64,000 nt of DNA from contig JAICQQ010000006.1 of assembly GCA_025937785.1 (NCBI GenBank), positions 1 to 64,000 of the forward strand. Reading direction: 5' to 3'. The notes under the pieces are model-generated. The model saw nothing but the letters and a program-made list of their open reading frames with translations, did no database searches and had not been told where the DNA came from. The DNA is from Polyangiaceae bacterium (GTDB lineage Bacteria; Myxococcota_A; Polyangia; Polyangiales; Polyangiaceae). Position numbers and translations under genes: made by a program. Below, piece after piece: positions 31,035 through 41,497 of the stretch. Each line of letters begins with the position of its first letter. The first letter of the stretch is position 1.

Positions 31035-32180
31035 GTGAGCCCCCAGCGGACGAGGCACGAGCCGTCTCCGAACTCGACGCGCTGGCGCCGTGCGCTCCTG
31101 GCAGTGCTCTACCTTTCGGCGACGGAAGCCGCAGCGGGACCCCTAGGTTTGGCGTGGGACGCTCCCGCTGGCTGCCCGTCGCAAGCTGCCGTGCTGCAAG
31201 GCGTCGAGCGCATCGTGGGGCGGCCTCTGGACCAGGTAGCGGCGCCATGGACGTCGGCTCGAGGCGCCGTCATGCGACAACAGGAAGGCTGGCTCCTGCA
31301 GGTGATCGTGGTGGGCGCCGATGGTACGCGGAACGAGCGGCTCCTGGTGGCAGCGAGCTGCGCGGAGGCAGCGGAGGCGGCCAGCGTCGTGCTCGCGACC
31401 AGCCTCACCGCAGCCCAACCCGAGCCGTCTGTCGCCGATGCCCCAGCGCCGGATTCGAACGGGTCGCCCGCACCAGCCAAGACGCCGAACGTCGAGCAGT
31501 CGACGGCAGCAGCACCGACACCGGCGCCGCTGCCGGCGGCGGCTCAGCCCAGTGGCGCAGATCCCGTACCGGCGCCCGCAGTCGTCGTGGCAGCGCCAAT
31601 GGTACCGCCGCCCGCCGCTCCCGCCGTGGCTCGCCCCACGGAACGAACGCCGTCCCCGCGGGCAGAGGCCTCGGATGCCGTCCGCGGTTCGTTGGGCGCT
31701 CGCCTGGGGTTGGATACGGCGCTCTTGGGGGAGGCAACCGCCGTCGTTGGCGCGGTGGGCGGGATCGAGTTTCACCCCGCCAGTGTTCGCGCGTTCGCAA
31801 ACGCCACCGATGCGGTGGATCACCAGGCGCCAGGAACGGAAGGAGGTGCCCGCATTTCGCTCTACGCCGGCGGCCTCCAAGGTTGCTTGTCACTGGCGGG
31901 GGTCACCCTGCGCGTGGAGGGCTGTGCGGGCGGTCAGTTGGGCGTGCTTCGGGCCAACGGCTATGGCGTGGCGGGCACGCACACGGATTCCGTATTCTGG
32001 TCGGCGGGCCAGGGTAGCGCGGTGTTGCGTTGGCGCCGCCGCAACTCGGGATCCTTGTGGTTGGAAGCAGAGTTGCTCGTGCCTCTTCGCCCGCTCTACG
32101 TAGAGCTCGCGGACGAAGCCCTCCATCGGACGCCAGGCGCAAGTGCGCAGATCTGGCTGGGATTCAACCTGGATCTTTAG
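31035..32180 (+). CDS. Secreted protein: periplasmic domain, Pro/Ala-rich linker, beta-barrel-like C-terminus
   Basis: GTG start proposed in ORF 30924..32180; architecture parallels 13194..14393. Confidence 0.7.
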   Translation: MSPQRTRHEPSPNSTRWRRALLAVLYLSATEAAAGPLGLAWDAPAGCPSQAAVLQGVERIVGRPLDQVAAPWTSARGAVMRQQEGWLLQVIVVGADGTRNERLLVAASCAEAAEAASVVLATSLTAAQPEPSVADAPAPDSNGSPAPAKTPNVEQSTAAAPTPAPLPAAAQPSGADPVPAPAVVVAAPMVPPPAAPAVARPTERTPSPRAEASDAVRGSLGARLGLDTALLGEATAVVGAVGGIEFHPASVRAFANATDAVDHQAPGTEGGARISLYAGGLQGCLSLAGVTLRVEGCAGGQLGVLRANGYGVAGTHTDSVFWSAGQGSAVLRWRRRNSGSLWLEAELLVPLRPLYVELADEALHRTPGASAQIWLGFNLDL

Positions 32181-32221
32181 TTTTCGAAACGGATCGGGCA
32201 GCACTTGGCACTAGTAGTGTC

Positions 32222-32863
32222 ATGCGCGCCGTGCCGCTCAACGCCTCTGCCTCCGAGCCTACAGGCGCCGATGCCCCTCTCCCCCCGACGAGCGGCGCTG
32301 AACCTGGAAAGCGCGACCAGAGTTGCGGCTCCGCGAACGGCAAAGTCGAGTTAGCTCCGCTCGAGCTGGGGCAGCTCTATGACGAGCATTTTCCGTTGGT
32401 ATGGCGCACGCTGCGGCGCTTCGGCCTCGACGAATCGTTTTTGGACGACGCCGCACAGGACGTGTTCATGGTGGCGCTCCGGCGCCACAAGGAATTCCGT
32501 GGCCAGTCCAGCTACCGCACGTGGCTGTTCGGAATCGCGGTCAACGTCGCGCGCGAGTACCGCCGCAAAGATCGGCGCTCCGTTCCGCTCCCAGAGTCCT
32601 TCGTCCACGAGCCCGCGGTCGCGTCGAGCCCGCTCGATCACGTGACCCAGCAGGAGGCTCTGCAGTTCCTGGAGCGATTCCTCGTGCAACTGGACGATTC
32701 GCGCCGAGCTGTCTTCGTCATGATCGAGCTCGAACAAGTACCCGCCCCGGAGGTCGCACGAGCGCTTGGGGTCAACCTGAACACCGTCTACTCGCGGTTG
32801 CGCTCCGCAAGGCAAGCGTTCGTCGCGGCGTTGAACAAACAGACGGCGGGAGCACCACGATGA
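32222..32863 (+). CDS. RNA polymerase sigma factor, ECF family
   Basis: LYDEHFPLVWRTLRRFGLDESFLDDAAQDVFMVALRR, SYRTWLFGIAVNVAREYRRK, region 4 VPAPEVARALGVNLNTVYSRLRSARQAF. Confidence 0.93.
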   Translation: MRAVPLNASASEPTGADAPLPPTSGAEPGKRDQSCGSANGKVELAPLELGQLYDEHFPLVWRTLRRFGLDESFLDDAAQDVFMVALRRHKEFRGQSSYRTWLFGIAVNVAREYRRKDRRSVPLPESFVHEPAVASSPLDHVTQQEALQFLERFLVQLDDSRRAVFVMIELEQVPAPEVARALGVNLNTVYSRLRSARQAFVAALNKQTAGAPR

Positions 32864-33672
32864 CTTGGAACGAGGACGCCGAAAAATGGCTCGAGTTGGC
32901 TCGCGACGGTCACGACCCGGACGCAGCCGATACGCGGCGCGTCCGACGCGCGCTGGTCGCGCGTGGCGTCATCGTTGCGGGCGGCATCGCGGGCAGTGTC
33001 GCGACGACGGCCGGGGCCGCAGCTTCCGCGACCGTGAAGGCACTGATGGTGCAAGCAAGCGCTGCATTCATCGTGGTCGGGTCCATGGCGACGGGATCGG
33101 CTCTGCTCTTCGGGGCCAGCCCGAACCAGCCGAGTGCTTCGACTCCGGCAACCGCCTCCGTGGTCCGGACGAGCCCCGCTGCGAATCGCGCGAACGCAAG
33201 GCCCGCCTCGAGCGAAGCTCCAGGAGTGAGTGCCGACGAGCCGCCGGCGAGCACCACTTCGGACGCAGCGTCGCAGTTGCAACCAGCCACGACAGGTTCG
33301 GGCGCGGTGCGTCCGGTACAGCCATCATCGCTCATGGCACGGAGTTCCGAAGCCCCCCTGACCCCGGCGCTAGAGCGCGAGATCGCGGGCTTGCGCTCGG
33401 CCCAGCAAGCACTGCATCGCGGAGAGACCGAGTCCGCAGCGCGCGCGTTGAACGAACTGGAAGCGACCGATCCCGGCGGCGCCCTGCTCGAGGAGCGGTT
33501 GGCGACGCGCACCATTCTCGCGTGCAGTTCCGGGAACGCGCCGGTCGAGCTCCGGCAATTCCTCGAACGTTATCCGACGTCGGTCCATCGAGAGCGCGTG
33601 CGTGCGGCGTGCGAGCGCAGGCCCGAGGTGGGTCGCTTTCCGGAGACGGAACCGACAGCGGGCGCTCACTAA
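32860..33672 (+). CDS. Membrane protein with TPR-like C-terminus, putative anti-sigma partner
   Basis: ATGA overlap with the sigma stop; one or two TM segments; C-terminal ALRSAQQALHRGETESAARALNELEA-type helices. Confidence 0.75.
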   Translation: MTWNEDAEKWLELARDGHDPDAADTRRVRRALVARGVIVAGGIAGSVATTAGAAASATVKALMVQASAAFIVVGSMATGSALLFGASPNQPSASTPATASVVRTSPAANRANARPASSEAPGVSADEPPASTTSDAASQLQPATTGSGAVRPVQPSSLMARSSEAPLTPALEREIAGLRSAQQALHRGETESAARALNELEATDPGGALLEERLATRTILACSSGNAPVELRQFLERYPTSVHRERVRAACERRPEVGRFPETEPTAGAH

Positions 33673-33715
33673 CTTTGTGTTCGCCATGGGAGGCGGATAG
33701 GAGTGGGACGAACGA

Positions 33716-34831
33716 ATGACCATGATTCAAGCTAGGGATCGGGCGGGCGCTGCATGGGTGTTGCTCTTGTCGGCGCTCGGGGCGATCGGTTGTGGCAGCG
33801 ACACGGCAAACGTCGGCGAGTTGACCGGCGAGTCGCGGCGCTCCAATTCGACCAGCTCTGACGGCAGCGGCGCCTCGGATGGTTCAGCTACCGGCGGAGC
33901 GAGCAGTACCAACAGCAACAATAATAGCAGCAGCAGCGGCAGCGCTAGCAGCGACGACGTGGGCACCGCCTCGAACACAGCAGGCCCGTTGCCGCCTAGG
34001 GCCTGCGACATAGGCGACGCTTTGGACTCGCGCTGGCTTGTGTTCGATTCCGACGGTGGCACCAGCGAGTCGGAGCGCCGCATCTACGCAGTCGAGTCCG
34101 AGGGGGGTACTGTACCGCAACCCCTGACTCCCCAGAACGTGCTCGCTAGCGACCCCGTGCTCTCCCCCGACGGATCGGAGTTGGCCTACGTCGCCGACGG
34201 GATGGTCAGAGTGTTGAACCTAAACTCGGGCGACGACGAGGGCCTCGTGGAGGGTGACCAACCCGCATGGTCCCCCAACGGTAGGAGCCTTGCGTATCAT
34301 GCGGATCGAGGCGTGTGGCTCTTCGATGTGCAGGAACGGGTCAGCATGGAGCTAGCGACCTGCCCCGACTGCAGCCTGGGGGGCTACCAGAACCCCGAGT
34401 TCTCGCACGACGGCGACGTCTTGGTGATGGATCGCGAGAACCAGATCGAGTTGTTGGAGCTCGGGACGGGTGAAATGCACGAGGTCGTCGAGAACGGGAA
34501 GATGTCAATCACTCACCCGACGCTGTCGCCGGACGCCGGCTCGGTCGTAGCGGAGCTCGAGTGCGAACCCGGGTTCCCCTCACTCTGGCTCTACGAGGCC
34601 GGCGAGACGACGCTTCCATGCGCTGGCCGCCGCATCGATCCTGGCGGCTCGTACACGAGGCCCAGCTGGGGCCCCAACAGCGTGATCGCTTTCGAACTCT
34701 CGATCCCGAATGTGCGCGCGATCGTATTGTTGGACATGGAGGCCGACCTCGGCTGCGCGCTCGTGATGGAAGGAGTGAACCAAAACCCCAGCTGGGCGCC
34801 TCACGGCTGGCAACCACCGGACGGCGACTGA
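33716..34831 (+). CDS. Lipoprotein with TolB/WD40-like beta-propeller repeats
   Basis: LLSALGAIGCGSD lipobox, S/N-rich linker, repeated LSPDGSELAYVADG / WSPNGRSLAYHAD / FSHDGDVLVMD blades. Confidence 0.8.
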   Translation: MTMIQARDRAGAAWVLLLSALGAIGCGSDTANVGELTGESRRSNSTSSDGSGASDGSATGGASSTNSNNNSSSSGSASSDDVGTASNTAGPLPPRACDIGDALDSRWLVFDSDGGTSESERRIYAVESEGGTVPQPLTPQNVLASDPVLSPDGSELAYVADGMVRVLNLNSGDDEGLVEGDQPAWSPNGRSLAYHADRGVWLFDVQERVSMELATCPDCSLGGYQNPEFSHDGDVLVMDRENQIELLELGTGEMHEVVENGKMSITHPTLSPDAGSVVAELECEPGFPSLWLYEAGETTLPCAGRRIDPGGSYTRPSWGPNSVIAFELSIPNVRAIVLLDMEADLGCALVMEGVNQNPSWAPHGWQPPDGD

Positions 34832-34833
34832 GT

Positions 34834-35415
34834 CTACGCCTCGTCGTCCGCCAGCTCTCGCCGCAGCCGTTCTTCTAACTCCCGCTCTTGCTTCTCGGAG
34901 CGCTGATGCGCGGCAGGCACTTTGGCTTCGTCGTCGTCCTCAGCCTCCTCGTCGTCCTCGGCGTCCTCGTCGTCTTCGCGAGTGCGGGACACCCCGGGCT
35001 CCGCGGCGGCGTCGTCCGCGTCGTCACGTCGAATACGCCTCAGCACCAAGCTCAACACGACCAAGGCGCCGAGCACCAAGGCCACCGGCAACACCCAGCC
35101 GAGCGAGCTCTCGGGCGCGCCGGAGAGATTCTCGCCCGCCCGCTGGTTCAGGACTTTCTGGATCTCCGCCGGCGACATGCCCTTCTGGAGCATGGCGCGG
35201 ATGTCCTGGCGCCATTCGGTGGCATTGCCGCTGGGACAGTCCGCCAGGGTCCGACCCGGACAGAAAGGACTCATGGTTCGCTGGGCGATGTCGAAAGCCA
35301 TCGCTTCGGTCTTGGGATCGTCCAAGGACTTTCCTTCGACCGTCTGGGCGACGACGGCGGGCGCGCCGAGCGCAAGTACCGCCACCGCCAGGACCGCGAA
35401 CCAGTGCTTTGACAT
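34834..35415 (-). CDS. CcmH-like cytochrome c biogenesis protein (variant Cys motif)
   Basis: SPFCPGRTLADCPSGNATEWRQDIRAMLQKGMSPAEIQKVLNQR plus a TM segment; lacks LRCxxCQ. Confidence 0.75.
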   Translation of the reverse strand: MSKHWFAVLAVAVLALGAPAVVAQTVEGKSLDDPKTEAMAFDIAQRTMSPFCPGRTLADCPSGNATEWRQDIRAMLQKGMSPAEIQKVLNQRAGENLSGAPESSLGWVLPVALVLGALVVLSLVLRRIRRDDADDAAAEPGVSRTREDDEDAEDDEEAEDDDEAKVPAAHQRSEKQERELEERLRRELADDEA

Positions 35416-35456
35416 CTGAGTGAAAGGTAGGCTACGCGAGCAGACTGAGTGGCGCA

Positions 35457-36620
35457 ATGCCGTGCCAGCACTCACCGATGACCCGAAGTCCCCTACCTCG
35501 CGTTCGCGGCTGTTACAGGCTGCTTGGTGGACTCGCTGCCGTGATCGGGCTGGGCACGATGCCTGGCTGTGCCGAAAACCGCGCCAGCCCCACCCCTGCG
35601 CGCTCGGCGGCCCCGGTCGCTTCAGCGAGCAGCGCTCCCCAGAAGTTCGAAGCGTCCAAGGTCGAGTTCAAGGGGGCGGCCATGGGAACCAGCGTCACGG
35701 TGATCGCCTACACCACACCAAAGCTCGGTGAAGCACGCATCCAACAGGCCATCGACGCCGCCATGGCCGAGATCCGGCGCCTCGAGGCGCTGATGAGCTC
35801 GTGGCAGAAGACCAGCGAAGTCTCGCGCATCAACGCAGAACCCGGCAGCTTCGTCCCCGTGAGCCCCGAAACGCTGGAAGTCATCGACAAGGGCTTGTGG
35901 GCGGGCGCGATTTCCGAGGGCACCTTCGACATCACCTTTCAAACGCTGAGCGGACTCTGGAAGTTCGGTGACGCCCAGGACCCGAACCCGGTGCCGCCGA
36001 AGGCGAGCGAAGTTCTGCGCCTGCGACGGCACGTCGACTTTCGTAAGGTCGAGGTCAAGCGCACCGAGCGACTCGTGAAGATTGCACCCGAGCAACAGCT
36101 AGGCCTCGAAGGCGTCGCCAAGGGGTACATCGTCGACGCCGCAGCCAAGGTGCTCCGGCAAGGCGGCCTCACGGCGTTCCTGCTGCGCGCCGGCGGCGAC
36201 CTGTACGGGGCAGGAACGAAACCCGACGGCCAGCCGTGGGTGGCCGGGATCCAGGATCCACGCGGCTCGAAGGAAGGCTACTTCGCGACGCTGGAGCTGC
36301 GCGATCGCGCGTTCTCGACCGCGGGAGACTACGCGCGGGCGTACACCTCGGGGGGCAAGCGCTACCATCACATCATCGATCCCAGAACCGGGTATCCTGC
36401 CAGCGCCTGTCGCAGCGTCACCGTCTGGGCCGACACCGCGCTGCTCGCGGACGTGATCGACGATAGCGCGTTCATCCTCGGCCCCGAGAAGGGGCTGAAA
36501 CTAGTCGAATCCGTGGCTGGCGTCGGAGCGGTCATCGTGGACGCGAACAACGAGGTCTGGGTGAGTCAGCGGCTGCAGGGCAAGGTGACCCTGCTGCACG
36601 CGCCCACGGCGGGCGACTGA
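35457..36620 (+). CDS. apbE: FAD:protein FMN transferase (ApbE family)
   Basis: [51 protein letters not shown]. Confidence 0.93.
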   Translation: MPCQHSPMTRSPLPRVRGCYRLLGGLAAVIGLGTMPGCAENRASPTPARSAAPVASASSAPQKFEASKVEFKGAAMGTSVTVIAYTTPKLGEARIQQAIDAAMAEIRRLEALMSSWQKTSEVSRINAEPGSFVPVSPETLEVIDKGLWAGAISEGTFDITFQTLSGLWKFGDAQDPNPVPPKASEVLRLRRHVDFRKVEVKRTERLVKIAPEQQLGLEGVAKGYIVDAAAKVLRQGGLTAFLLRAGGDLYGAGTKPDGQPWVAGIQDPRGSKEGYFATLELRDRAFSTAGDYARAYTSGGKRYHHIIDPRTGYPASACRSVTVWADTALLADVIDDSAFILGPEKGLKLVESVAGVGAVIVDANNEVWVSQRLQGKVTLLHAPTAGD

Positions 36621-36627
36621 CCGGACT

Positions 36628-37155
36628 TCAGGGCGAGTCGGTGTCGAACTCACCGGAATCGGGGATTTCATCGAGCCCGGCGCCGCCCTTCACCGGAATC
36701 GCACGCGCCGCCGCGACGGTCTCGAGCACCGAGGAGAGGCCGCGCACGTCACTCACCAGCGGCAGGAACGCCCGAGTACCGTCCCACAAATCGAGCGCGA
36801 TGACCTGCCCTTCGAACACGATGCGATCGATCTGAGCCCACTTGTAGCGGCGCACCTTGGGCCAGCCCAGGCTCGCCACGTCACGGTACTCGACGGCGTC
36901 CCCGCGAATGCGCACGCCGCGCATGTTCGATCGCAGCAGCGACGCGACGGCGCCCAGCACCAACAGCGCGGCGAAGGTGCGCGCTTCGATTGGATGCGGT
37001 CGCTCGATCAGGTAGGCCCGCAGCGACGCACTCTGCCCGGCTTCGGCAGCTGCCACCATGAGTACGACGACGAGCGCCACTATCAGGTACAACATCGACG
37101 GAATTCGCGCTGCAAACGGGGGACCGAACGTCGACTCCGCCGGGCGGTACGTCAT
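36628..37155 (-). CDS. Hypothetical membrane protein, PH-like domain
   Basis: Two TM segments then [36 protein letters not shown]. Confidence 0.65.
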   Translation of the reverse strand: MTYRPAESTFGPPFAARIPSMLYLIVALVVVLMVAAAEAGQSASLRAYLIERPHPIEARTFAALLVLGAVASLLRSNMRGVRIRGDAVEYRDVASLGWPKVRRYKWAQIDRIVFEGQVIALDLWDGTRAFLPLVSDVRGLSSVLETVAAARAIPVKGGAGLDEIPDSGEFDTDSP

Positions 37156-37419
37156 GTCGAAGCCCGGGGGCCGAGAAGGACGAGGCACGATGATGAAACC
37201 TACTGCCGCCCCGACTCTTTGGAAAGTTCCGCAGACCTTGGGGGAAGGTGGCCACGCGGTGCTGTGCGGCGCCGCGTCAAAACACACGGCTTCTCAGCGC
37301 AGCGGTCCACGCTCCTCGAAAGTTTCCAAGGCGCGCCTTGCACGGGCCGACGGATGAGGGTACTGCCTACGCGACCGAGGCCCCGGCGGCCGGTTCAAGC
37401 AGGTCCAACAGAGGCAAAC

Positions 37420-38067
37420 ATGAAAATCTTCATCGATTCTGGAGACATTGGGGAAATCAAGGAAGCGGCGCAAATGGGCGCGATCGACGGCGTCACGACG
37501 AATCCGTCGCTGCTGGCCAAGGCGGGCAAGCCGATCCGACAGGCGATCCTGGAAATCTGCGAGGTCGTCGACGGGCCGGTCTCGGCCGAGGTTCTGTCCA
37601 CCGACACCGAGGGCATGCTGAAAGAAGGCCGCGAGCTCGCCAAGCTGCACCCGAACGTGGTCGTCAAAATCCCGCTGATTGTCGACGGTCTGAAGGCCAC
37701 TCGCGTCCTGAGCAGCGAGAAGATCAAGACCAACGTCACGCTGTGCTTCTCGCCGGCGCAGGCGGTGTTGGCAGCAAAAGCGGGCGCTACCTACATTTCG
37801 CCCTTCGTCGGGCGCATCGACGATCTGGCTGAAGACGGCATGAAGCTGATCGAGCAGCTCGTCACCATCTACGGCAATTACGACTTCGACACCGAGATCC
37901 TCGTGGCGAGCGTGCGCCACCCGGTGCACTTCGTACAAGCAGCACTCTTGGGCGCCGACGTCGCGACGCTGCCGTTCAAGGTAATCACGCAGCTGGCGCA
38001 GCATCCGCTCACCGACAGCGGGCTGAAGCGCTTCCTCGAGGACGCCAAGAAGATCCCCAAGGGCTGA
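37420..38067 (+). CDS. fsa: Transaldolase / fructose-6-phosphate aldolase-like
   Basis: [70 protein letters not shown]. Confidence 0.93.
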   Translation: MKIFIDSGDIGEIKEAAQMGAIDGVTTNPSLLAKAGKPIRQAILEICEVVDGPVSAEVLSTDTEGMLKEGRELAKLHPNVVVKIPLIVDGLKATRVLSSEKIKTNVTLCFSPAQAVLAAKAGATYISPFVGRIDDLAEDGMKLIEQLVTIYGNYDFDTEILVASVRHPVHFVQAALLGADVATLPFKVITQLAQHPLTDSGLKRFLEDAKKIPKG

Positions 38068-38083
38068 ATCCCAAAGACTGGGA

Positions 38084-38518
38084 ATGCCGACCCTCGTCCG
38101 CCGCAAAGCCCCAGGCGCGCCAGCGCTCGACCCAAGACGTGTTCGCACGCTGGGTGATCGAATGCTGGCCGAGCTGGGGCTTCTCGACGCCGAGCTCAGC
38201 GTTCTGTTGACCGATGATTCGATCATTCGAGAACTGAACGCTGAACATCGTCAGAAAGATCGAGCGACCGACGTGCTCGCGTTCGAACTCGACGCCCCCA
38301 ATCGAGAGGAACCGCGCGTGCTCGGCGACGTCGTGATCTCGCTCGATACCGCTGCCCGTCAGGCCCGCGGCCGCAAGCGGCCCCTGTTGGCCGAAGTGCG
38401 GTTTTTGCTGGCCCACGGCCTCTTGCACCTCTGCGGCTATGACCACGGCACGCAGGCCCAGAAGCGCGAAATGGATCAGTGGACGCGTCGATTGGTGCGC
38501 GCAGCCGGCGGGATTTGA
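38084..38518 (+). CDS. ybeY: Endoribonuclease YbeY
   Basis: KDRATDVLAFEL and HGLLHLCGYDHGT motifs. Confidence 0.93.
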   Translation: MPTLVRRKAPGAPALDPRRVRTLGDRMLAELGLLDAELSVLLTDDSIIRELNAEHRQKDRATDVLAFELDAPNREEPRVLGDVVISLDTAARQARGRKRPLLAEVRFLLAHGLLHLCGYDHGTQAQKREMDQWTRRLVRAAGGI

Positions 38519-38995
38519 GGCCGCGACACCAAAAAAAATAGGGGGGATTTCGAGCGCTCCCCAAGGAGCGGCCCGGTGTACAAAACTTCTGGCCGACCCA
38601 CGAAAATTGCGTGCGAACCGAGGGTTTACGCGGCTCAATTTTCGGGATGACATAAATCTTGCGAAATGCGCCCTAACTCAGCGCTCTCAAAGGGCAAAGC
38701 GACGGGACTCGCGACGCCCTGGGGACAACCCTGCGAGCGCCAATCGCCTGTCGGGTGGCGCCTCGGAAAGCAGGTGGAAAGTAGGCGTGAAACACACCGA
38801 CTGGCCACGGCACAGCATCAAACAAGCTCTATTCGCAGATCGGCGCTGCCGATTTTTGCTTGAAAGGCCAAAAGCCTGCTGTTATCCGTCGCGTGCCTTT
38901 TCGGTGCACGCAACAACCCCGGTTGAAGCGGGCACCTGGATGGCGGGAGACGGCGTCAACAGTCTGATTTACCGCAGAGGAACAGGAGAAAACGT

Positions 38996-39307
38996 ATGGC
39001 AGGCAAGAGGCTGACAAAAGCTCAGGTGATCGCGGAGCTGGCAAACAATTGCGATCTCGACAAGAAGAGCGTCAATCGCGTGTTCGAAGAGCTTTCTGGG
39101 TTGATCAAGAAGCAACTCGGCGCGCGTGGTCCGGGTGAATTCGTGGTGCCCGGTCTCGTGAAGCTCCGCGTCGTCAAGAAGCCGGCGACCAAGGAACGCC
39201 AGGGGATCAACCCCTTTACGAAAGAGCCGATCACGATTCCGGCCAAGCCGGCGAGCAAGAAGGTCCGCGCAACTGCACTCAAGGCTCTAAAAGACCTGGT
39301 TCAGTAA
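38996..39307 (+). CDS. HU family DNA-binding protein
   Basis: MAGKRLTKAQVIAELANNCDLDKKSVNRVFEEL... HU-like fold and size. Confidence 0.88.
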   Translation: MAGKRLTKAQVIAELANNCDLDKKSVNRVFEELSGLIKKQLGARGPGEFVVPGLVKLRVVKKPATKERQGINPFTKEPITIPAKPASKKVRATALKALKDLVQ

Positions 39308-39338
39308 CGCTAACCTGGTGTCTTTCGACACTGACTCA

Positions 39339-39371
39339 TGTCCCCGCCCTCGGCTTCGAGGCGCGGGGACA
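39339..39371 (+). terminator. Terminator hairpin downstream of the HU gene
   Basis: TGTCCCCGC-CCTCG-GCTT-CGAGG-C-GCGGGGACA followed by AGTCATTTTG. Confidence 0.65.
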
Positions 39372-39436
39372 AGTCATTTTGTCCACAGCACTTATCCACA
39401 GGTTCGAAAGCACCCGGCGCAGAATCACTAGAACAC

Positions 39437-40237
39437 TTAGAAATAGCGTGTCGCACCAACACGCAGCAGCGCGCCTGCCGACGAGTTCGATGTTTCGCCG
39501 GTCACTGAATGGACGAACTCGGGGTCATTGCTCGCCCCCGCGTCGACGCGCCCGCGCATGAACCCGTCGAGCCGCGCGAACGCCGAAGTCAGCGGGTGAA
39601 ACGTCAGCTCTGCCCCCAAACCCAGAAACGCGCCAAAATAGCGATAATGCCGCGCATGACTCGCGCGCGGCTCGACCTCGGCCCAGCTGTGGAAAAGTCC
39701 TGTGCTCAAAAAGACCTGAACCAGCCGATGGGTGTCGAAGAACGCCAGAAGCGCGCCTGACACCGCGAGTTCGCGACGCTGTGCGTCGAGCGCGTCGCGA
39801 CCGAAAGCGCTGTCCACGGCGAGCTCGAGCCCGATGTGGTCCAGGGGCAAGAACAAGAACCCCAGGCCCGGGCCCGCCATGAACGGATGCGCCGGCGAAT
39901 CGCCGGCGTCAATCAGCGGCAGATCGAACCTGAGCTGCACGCCCCAGGAGCGATCGCCCTGCGCGGGCTTGGGCTCGTACGTGTCCATGTCGGGCAGAGC
40001 GCCGTCGCGGTCGAGCGTGGGGCTCGCAAGCGCCTCGGATTCTGGCGGCGCTGATTCGATCCGCGGGGAAGCTGACTCCGGGGGAGCAGGCCGCGGAGCG
40101 TCCGTCGCCGGAGCGGGTTCGCAAAACCACCCGGTGGGACACTCAGCAGAAGGATCGGCGGCCACCGAACGACACAGCAAGCTGCCGATGGCGCCGACCA
40201 ACGTGCCGGCGAACTGGATGCGGTGAACCAACATCAC
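39437..40237 (-). CDS. Hypothetical outer-membrane beta-barrel protein
   Basis: Signal peptide, P/S/E-rich segment, amphipathic strands, terminal aromatic ATRYF. Confidence 0.65.
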   Translation of the reverse strand: MMLVHRIQFAGTLVGAIGSLLCRSVAADPSAECPTGWFCEPAPATDAPRPAPPESASPRIESAPPESEALASPTLDRDGALPDMDTYEPKPAQGDRSWGVQLRFDLPLIDAGDSPAHPFMAGPGLGFLFLPLDHIGLELAVDSAFGRDALDAQRRELAVSGALLAFFDTHRLVQVFLSTGLFHSWAEVEPRASHARHYRYFGAFLGLGAELTFHPLTSAFARLDGFMRGRVDAGASNDPEFVHSVTGETSNSSAGALLRVGATRYF

Positions 40238-40303
40238 GCCACGCTAAAGTAGCAATCGAGGCCGAACTTGCCACGGCATGGCGCTCCGGCCTATGCGGGC
40301 CTT

Positions 40304-41497
40304 ATGGCAGACGTCGTACTGAAGGCAGGTCGGGTGCGCCCGGTTTGGGCAGGCCACCCCTGGGTGTTTGCGCAGGCCGTGGAGCGCATCACCGGTCAGG
40401 CCGCCGCCGGGGATGAAGTACGGGTGCTGGATGCCAAAGGCCACGTACTCGGACGCGGCTTGTACTCGCCGGCGTCCGCGATTCGGGTCCGGCTCTACAC
40501 CCGCGATGGGGAGCAGCCGCTCGACGCGGCGTTCCTGCTCCGACGCCTCGGCGAAGCGTTGGCCCGCCGCCAACGCTTCGGCCTGCCCGGCGACGGCACC
40601 GACGCTTTCCGCGTGCTGAACGCAGAGGGGGACGGGTTGCCGGGGCTCGTGGTGGACCAGCTCGGCGACGTGAGCCTGTTGCAGTTCTCGACGCTCGGCA
40701 TGAAGCAGCGACAGGCGGAGGTGGTCGAGGCGGTCAAAAACCTGCTCCCCTCACGTGCCATCGTCGACCGAACGCCCCCGAAGAGCGCGGCCCTCGAAGG
40801 CTTCGAGCCGGGGACGGGCGTGATCGCAGGGGACGAGGCGCTCGACACGCTGCGCTTCGAGGAGCACGGGCTGCGCTTCGAAGTGCCGCTCCAGATCGGG
40901 CAGAAAACCGGATTCTACCTGGACTTGAGGCAGCTTCGGAAGCGCCTGGGCGAGCTCGCGCGGGGACGCCAGGTGCTCGACTGTTATTCGTACATAGGTG
41001 CAGCAGGCTTGAGCATGGCGCGCGGGGGCGCCACCGAGGTGCTGTCCGTCGACTCGAGCGAACTCGCCGTGAACGTCGCCCGACACTGTGTCGCGCTGAA
41101 CCAGCTCGGTGACCGCATGCGCGTAGAACGAATGCAGGCCCAAGCGGCCCTGGAGCGAGCCGCGGCCCAAGGCGGCGTCGACCTGGTGCTGTGCGACCCT
41201 CCGAAGCTCGCTCCCAAGCGATCCGCCCTGGACCGCGCGTTGCGGGCCATGGAAGCCCTCGCCGAGGGGGCCCTGCGCGCCACGCGCCCAGGAGGTATCG
41301 CGGTGGTGTGTTCGTGCTCCGCGGGTTTGGGTATGGCCGAACTCGAGCGGGCGCTGGCCGTCGGTGCTGCCCGCGCTGGACGCCGGGCTACCGTGCTCGA
41401 GCGTATCTTCCAGGATGCCGACCATCCCGTGCCTGCCGCCTTTCCCGAGGGCCTGTACCTCAGTACCCTGATCGCCGAGGTTTCCCTGGACCGATGA
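40304..41497 (+). CDS. rlmI: Class I SAM-dependent rRNA methyltransferase, RlmI-like
   Basis: PUA-like N-terminus (GHPWVFAQAVERI), KTGFYLDLRQLR, DCYSYIGAAGLSMARGGA, LCDPPKLAP. Confidence 0.9.
   Translation: MADVVLKAGRVRPVWAGHPWVFAQAVERITGQAAAGDEVRVLDAKGHVLGRGLYSPASAIRVRLYTRDGEQPLDAAFLLRRLGEALARRQRFGLPGDGTDAFRVLNAEGDGLPGLVVDQLGDVSLLQFSTLGMKQRQAEVVEAVKNLLPSRAIVDRTPPKSAALEGFEPGTGVIAGDEALDTLRFEEHGLRFEVPLQIGQKTGFYLDLRQLRKRLGELARGRQVLDCYSYIGAAGLSMARGGATEVLSVDSSELAVNVARHCVALNQLGDRMRVERMQAQAALERAAAQGGVDLVLCDPPKLAPKRSALDRALRAMEALAEGALRATRPGGIAVVCSCSAGLGMAELERALAVGAARAGRRATVLERIFQDADHPVPAAFPEGLYLSTLIAEVSLDR

Noticed and set aside
31440-31470. GGATTCGAACGGG resembling a tRNA T-arm
   Set aside because: Lies inside a secreted-protein CDS with no cloverleaf around it.
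32200-32222. Sigma-54-like TGGCAC upstream of the ECF gene
   Set aside because: The required TTGCW element at the right spacing is absent.
33900-33950. AAC/AGC codon repeats in the beta-propeller lipoprotein
   Set aside because: Ordinary S/N-rich linker after a lipobox.
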